NCBI RefSeq assembly: GCF_038024125.1
Contig: NZ_CP150662.1
Location: forward strand, 1,567,501 to 1,631,500
Direction of reading: 5' to 3'
From: Polaribacter gangjinensis
GTDB lineage: Bacteria > Bacteroidota > Bacteroidia > Flavobacteriales > Flavobacteriaceae
Length of the DNA: 64,000 nucleotides
The notes under the pieces are model-generated. The model had not been told where the DNA came from and searched no databases. It saw only the letters and a list, made by a program, of their open reading frames with translations. Shown piece by piece: positions 63,547 through 64,000 of the stretch. The translations under genes were made by a program, and so were the position numbers. Position 1 is the first letter of the stretch. Every line of letters starts with the position of its first letter.

Positions 63547-64000
63547 ATGAAAAACTATCGCATTTTATTTTTGGCAAGTTTTATATCATTGTTTTTTTCT
63601 TGCAATAAAGGTTCATCAAAAATTATAATCAATGTAAAAAATACCCTTACAATTAACAGACAATTTGAAACTGTTGAACTAACAAAAGAACAATTAAATT
63701 TAAAAGATTTACACCTTTACACAATTAAAGATGCAAAATCAAATGAAATTTTAGTCACACAAACTGTTGATTTAGATGGAGATGGAATCTCAGATCAATT
63801 GCTTTTTCAACCAAAAATAAAAGCAAATGATACCAAACATTTTGAAATTGTTTTAATTTCCAAAACCAAAAAAACTCCAGATACTATTCATTGCTACTCT
63901 CGATTTGTTCCAGAAAGAACAGATGATTACGCTTGGGAAAATGACAAAGTTGCGTTTAGAACTTATGGACCTACTGCTCAAAAAATGGTTGAAGAAAATA
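63547..64000 (+). CDS. DUF4861-like lipoprotein, cut by the window end
   Basis: First 151 codons of a protein starting 4 nt after the kduD stop. It has a lipoprotein signal (SLFFSC, C19), TQTVDLDGDGISDQLLFQP, and HCYSRFVPERTDDYAWENDKVAFRTYGP, the pattern I associate with DUF4861 proteins found in pectin and uronate utilisation loci. The function is not established; the 3' end lies outside the window. Confidence 0.75.
   Translation, partial: MKNYRILFLASFISLFFSCNKGSSKIIINVKNTLTINRQFETVELTKEQLNLKDLHLYTIKDAKSNEILVTQTVDLDGDGISDQLLFQPKIKANDTKHFEIVLISKTKKTPDTIHCYSRFVPERTDDYAWENDKVAFRTYGPTAQKMVEEN

Noticed and set aside
1..64000. CRISPR array, tRNA or rRNA genes, prophage or integrase genes
   Set aside because: No regular spaced repeats, cloverleaf-like sequences or phage-type genes were seen; the only mobile element is the IS at 20766-21983.

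Overview
This is a low-GC chromosomal segment from a marine-type member of the Flavobacteriaceae (Bacteroidota). The lineage is indicated by the gliding/type IX secretion genes (gldH, a PorZ-like propeller, a protein with a T9SS sorting tail), Bacteroidota promoters of the TTG-N17-23-TAnnTTTG kind, the weak use of Shine-Dalgarno sites, and the gene families present. It holds about 58 protein genes, one decayed pseudogene and one insertion sequence. I see no tRNA, rRNA or CRISPR array.

Layout. 0.1-3.2 kb: a PhoB/PhoR-like two-component pair, then purD on the other strand. 3.3-15.2 kb (minus strand): a surface polysaccharide cluster with a Wzz-like chain-length protein, a stop-riddled rfbC remnant, three GT4 and one GT2 glycosyltransferases, a Wzx flippase, a Wzy polymerase, an O-antigen ligase/polymerase, a WcaF acetyltransferase and a WcaJ-type initiating transferase. 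15.2-19 kb: an uncharacterised conserved protein, a C-terminal processing protease and rnpA. 19-22.3 kb: an acyl-CoA dehydrogenase and an SGNH lipoprotein gene split cleanly by an IS3-family element. 22.3-29 kb: several very small genes and a TolC/adaptor/RND efflux operon that also carries a PII-like protein and a DUF2892 membrane protein. 29-37 kb: a secreted beta-propeller-like protein, a putative copper module (CxGKC membrane protein, Met/His-rich lipoprotein, TonB-dependent receptor), a methyltransferase, thioredoxin, a cytochrome c/DUF3365 lipoprotein and a Crp/Fnr regulator. 37-42.7 kb: a second RND efflux operon. 42.8-60.5 kb: mostly housekeeping and envelope genes (tesB, SMR pump, recO, porZ-like, CYTH, plsC, trpS, mltD-like, xth, scoAB, PBP1A, gldH, ricT). 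60.7-64 kb: the start of a uronate-catabolism locus (LacI regulator, kduI, kduD, DUF4861 protein cut by the window edge).

The most interesting signal is regulatory. A palindrome GTAAC-N4-GTTAC occurs three times between 29 and 36.4 kb. Each copy lies 20-21 nt upstream of a TAnnTTTG-like -7 box, the geometry expected of a class II Crp/Fnr activator. The sites precede the TolC/RND operon, the secreted propeller gene (divergent from the copper module) and the cytochrome/thioredoxin pair. A Crp/Fnr gene with a Cys-rich sensor loop lies beside the third site. Together these look like a locally encoded envelope metal/redox or sulfur-stress regulon. The effector and the true substrate are inference.
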